Source: Opisthorchis felineus (lineage: Eukaryota; Platyhelminthes; Trematoda; Opisthorchiida; Opisthorchiidae). From it: a DNA stretch of 64,000 nt. A program made the position numbers and the translations under genes. The stretch lies in contig SJOL01010342.1 of NCBI GenBank assembly GCA_004794785.1, positions 158,284 to 222,283 of the forward strand, given 5' to 3'. A model generated the notes under the pieces. It was not told the origin of the DNA. It made no database searches and worked only from the letters and a program-made list of their open reading frames with translations. Positions 63,856 through 64,000 of the stretch are shown here, piece by piece (position 1 is the first letter of the stretch; each line of letters starts with the position of its first letter).

Positions 63856-63966
63856 TCGAAGGTCTCCGCAGCAATCCCCCTGTCTCCGTTAGGCATAACA
63901 ATTCTAGATTCCGGGTTGTCAACGAAGAAATTGTCTGCTACCAGATAACGACAGTCCTCGGTGGAA
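63856..63966 (+). CDS. Arrestin-domain-containing protein, second coding exon
   Basis: The acceptor TTTGGAAG (ending 63855) and donor GGAA|GTAAGT (63967) bound 111 nt. Entry phase equals exit phase (1) and matches exon 1. The join restores ILSVKVEGL, the end of the second conserved strand of the arrestin N domain. It is followed by NNSRFRVVNEEIVCYQ and ITTVLGG, which fits the family's E-xY-xxxxTxLxG strand. The polypyrimidine tract is short. An alternative acceptor at 63804 (CTACGTAG), in the same phase, would add 17 residues and interrupt the strand, so the later site is preferred. The gene continues beyond the window. Confidence 0.55.
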
Positions 63967-64000
63967 GTAAGTTGTGATTGTGAATTCCTTTCACTCAGGG

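Overview
This window looks like nuclear DNA from an invertebrate animal, most plausibly a flatworm and possibly a digenean. It is moderately AT-rich. No open frame exceeds about 160 codons, there are no operons, ribosomal RNA genes, free-standing tRNA genes or CRISPR arrays, and the coding signal comes as short exons flanked by GT...AG splice sites. The flatworm reading rests on three things seen in the sequence: hammerhead-ribozyme cores of the kinds known from schistosome satellite repeats and Penelope-like elements, a tRNA-headed SINE, and a fossil RTE/CR1-like LINE endonuclease. None of these fixes the species.

Layout. The first 50 kb is mostly intron or intergenic DNA with scattered candidate exons at 1.7, 38.6, 39.8, 42.6, 44.9, 49.1 and 49.9 kb. 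It also holds a decayed hammerhead at 21.8 kb, a SINE relic at 26.7 kb, foldback hammerhead elements at 29.8 and 33.5 kb, and a microsatellite-tailed repeat at 16.1-17.0 kb. From 52 kb on the window is richer: an intact-looking SINE (52.35 kb), a minus-strand exon pair (52.7-53.3 kb), a third foldback element (53.3 kb), a LINE fossil (54.2-55.5 kb), a two-exon laminin-G-like gene fragment on the minus strand (57.6-58.2 kb), and the 5' end of an arrestin-domain (ARRDC-like) gene on the plus strand (59.46 kb onward, continuing past the window). Its 4.25-kb intron carries a second copy of the microsatellite-tailed repeat.

The best-supported gene is the arrestin-domain one: two exons 4.25 kb apart join in phase inside a conserved N-arrestin strand. 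The laminin-G-like fragment is supported by matching splice phases and a domain-like pattern. The other exons are splice-flanked open frames of unknown identity and may include false positives.

The most interesting content is the family of inverted-repeat elements whose arms carry a type I hammerhead ribozyme, so each element encodes the ribozyme on both strands. One arm (33761-33803) keeps a complete catalytic core.
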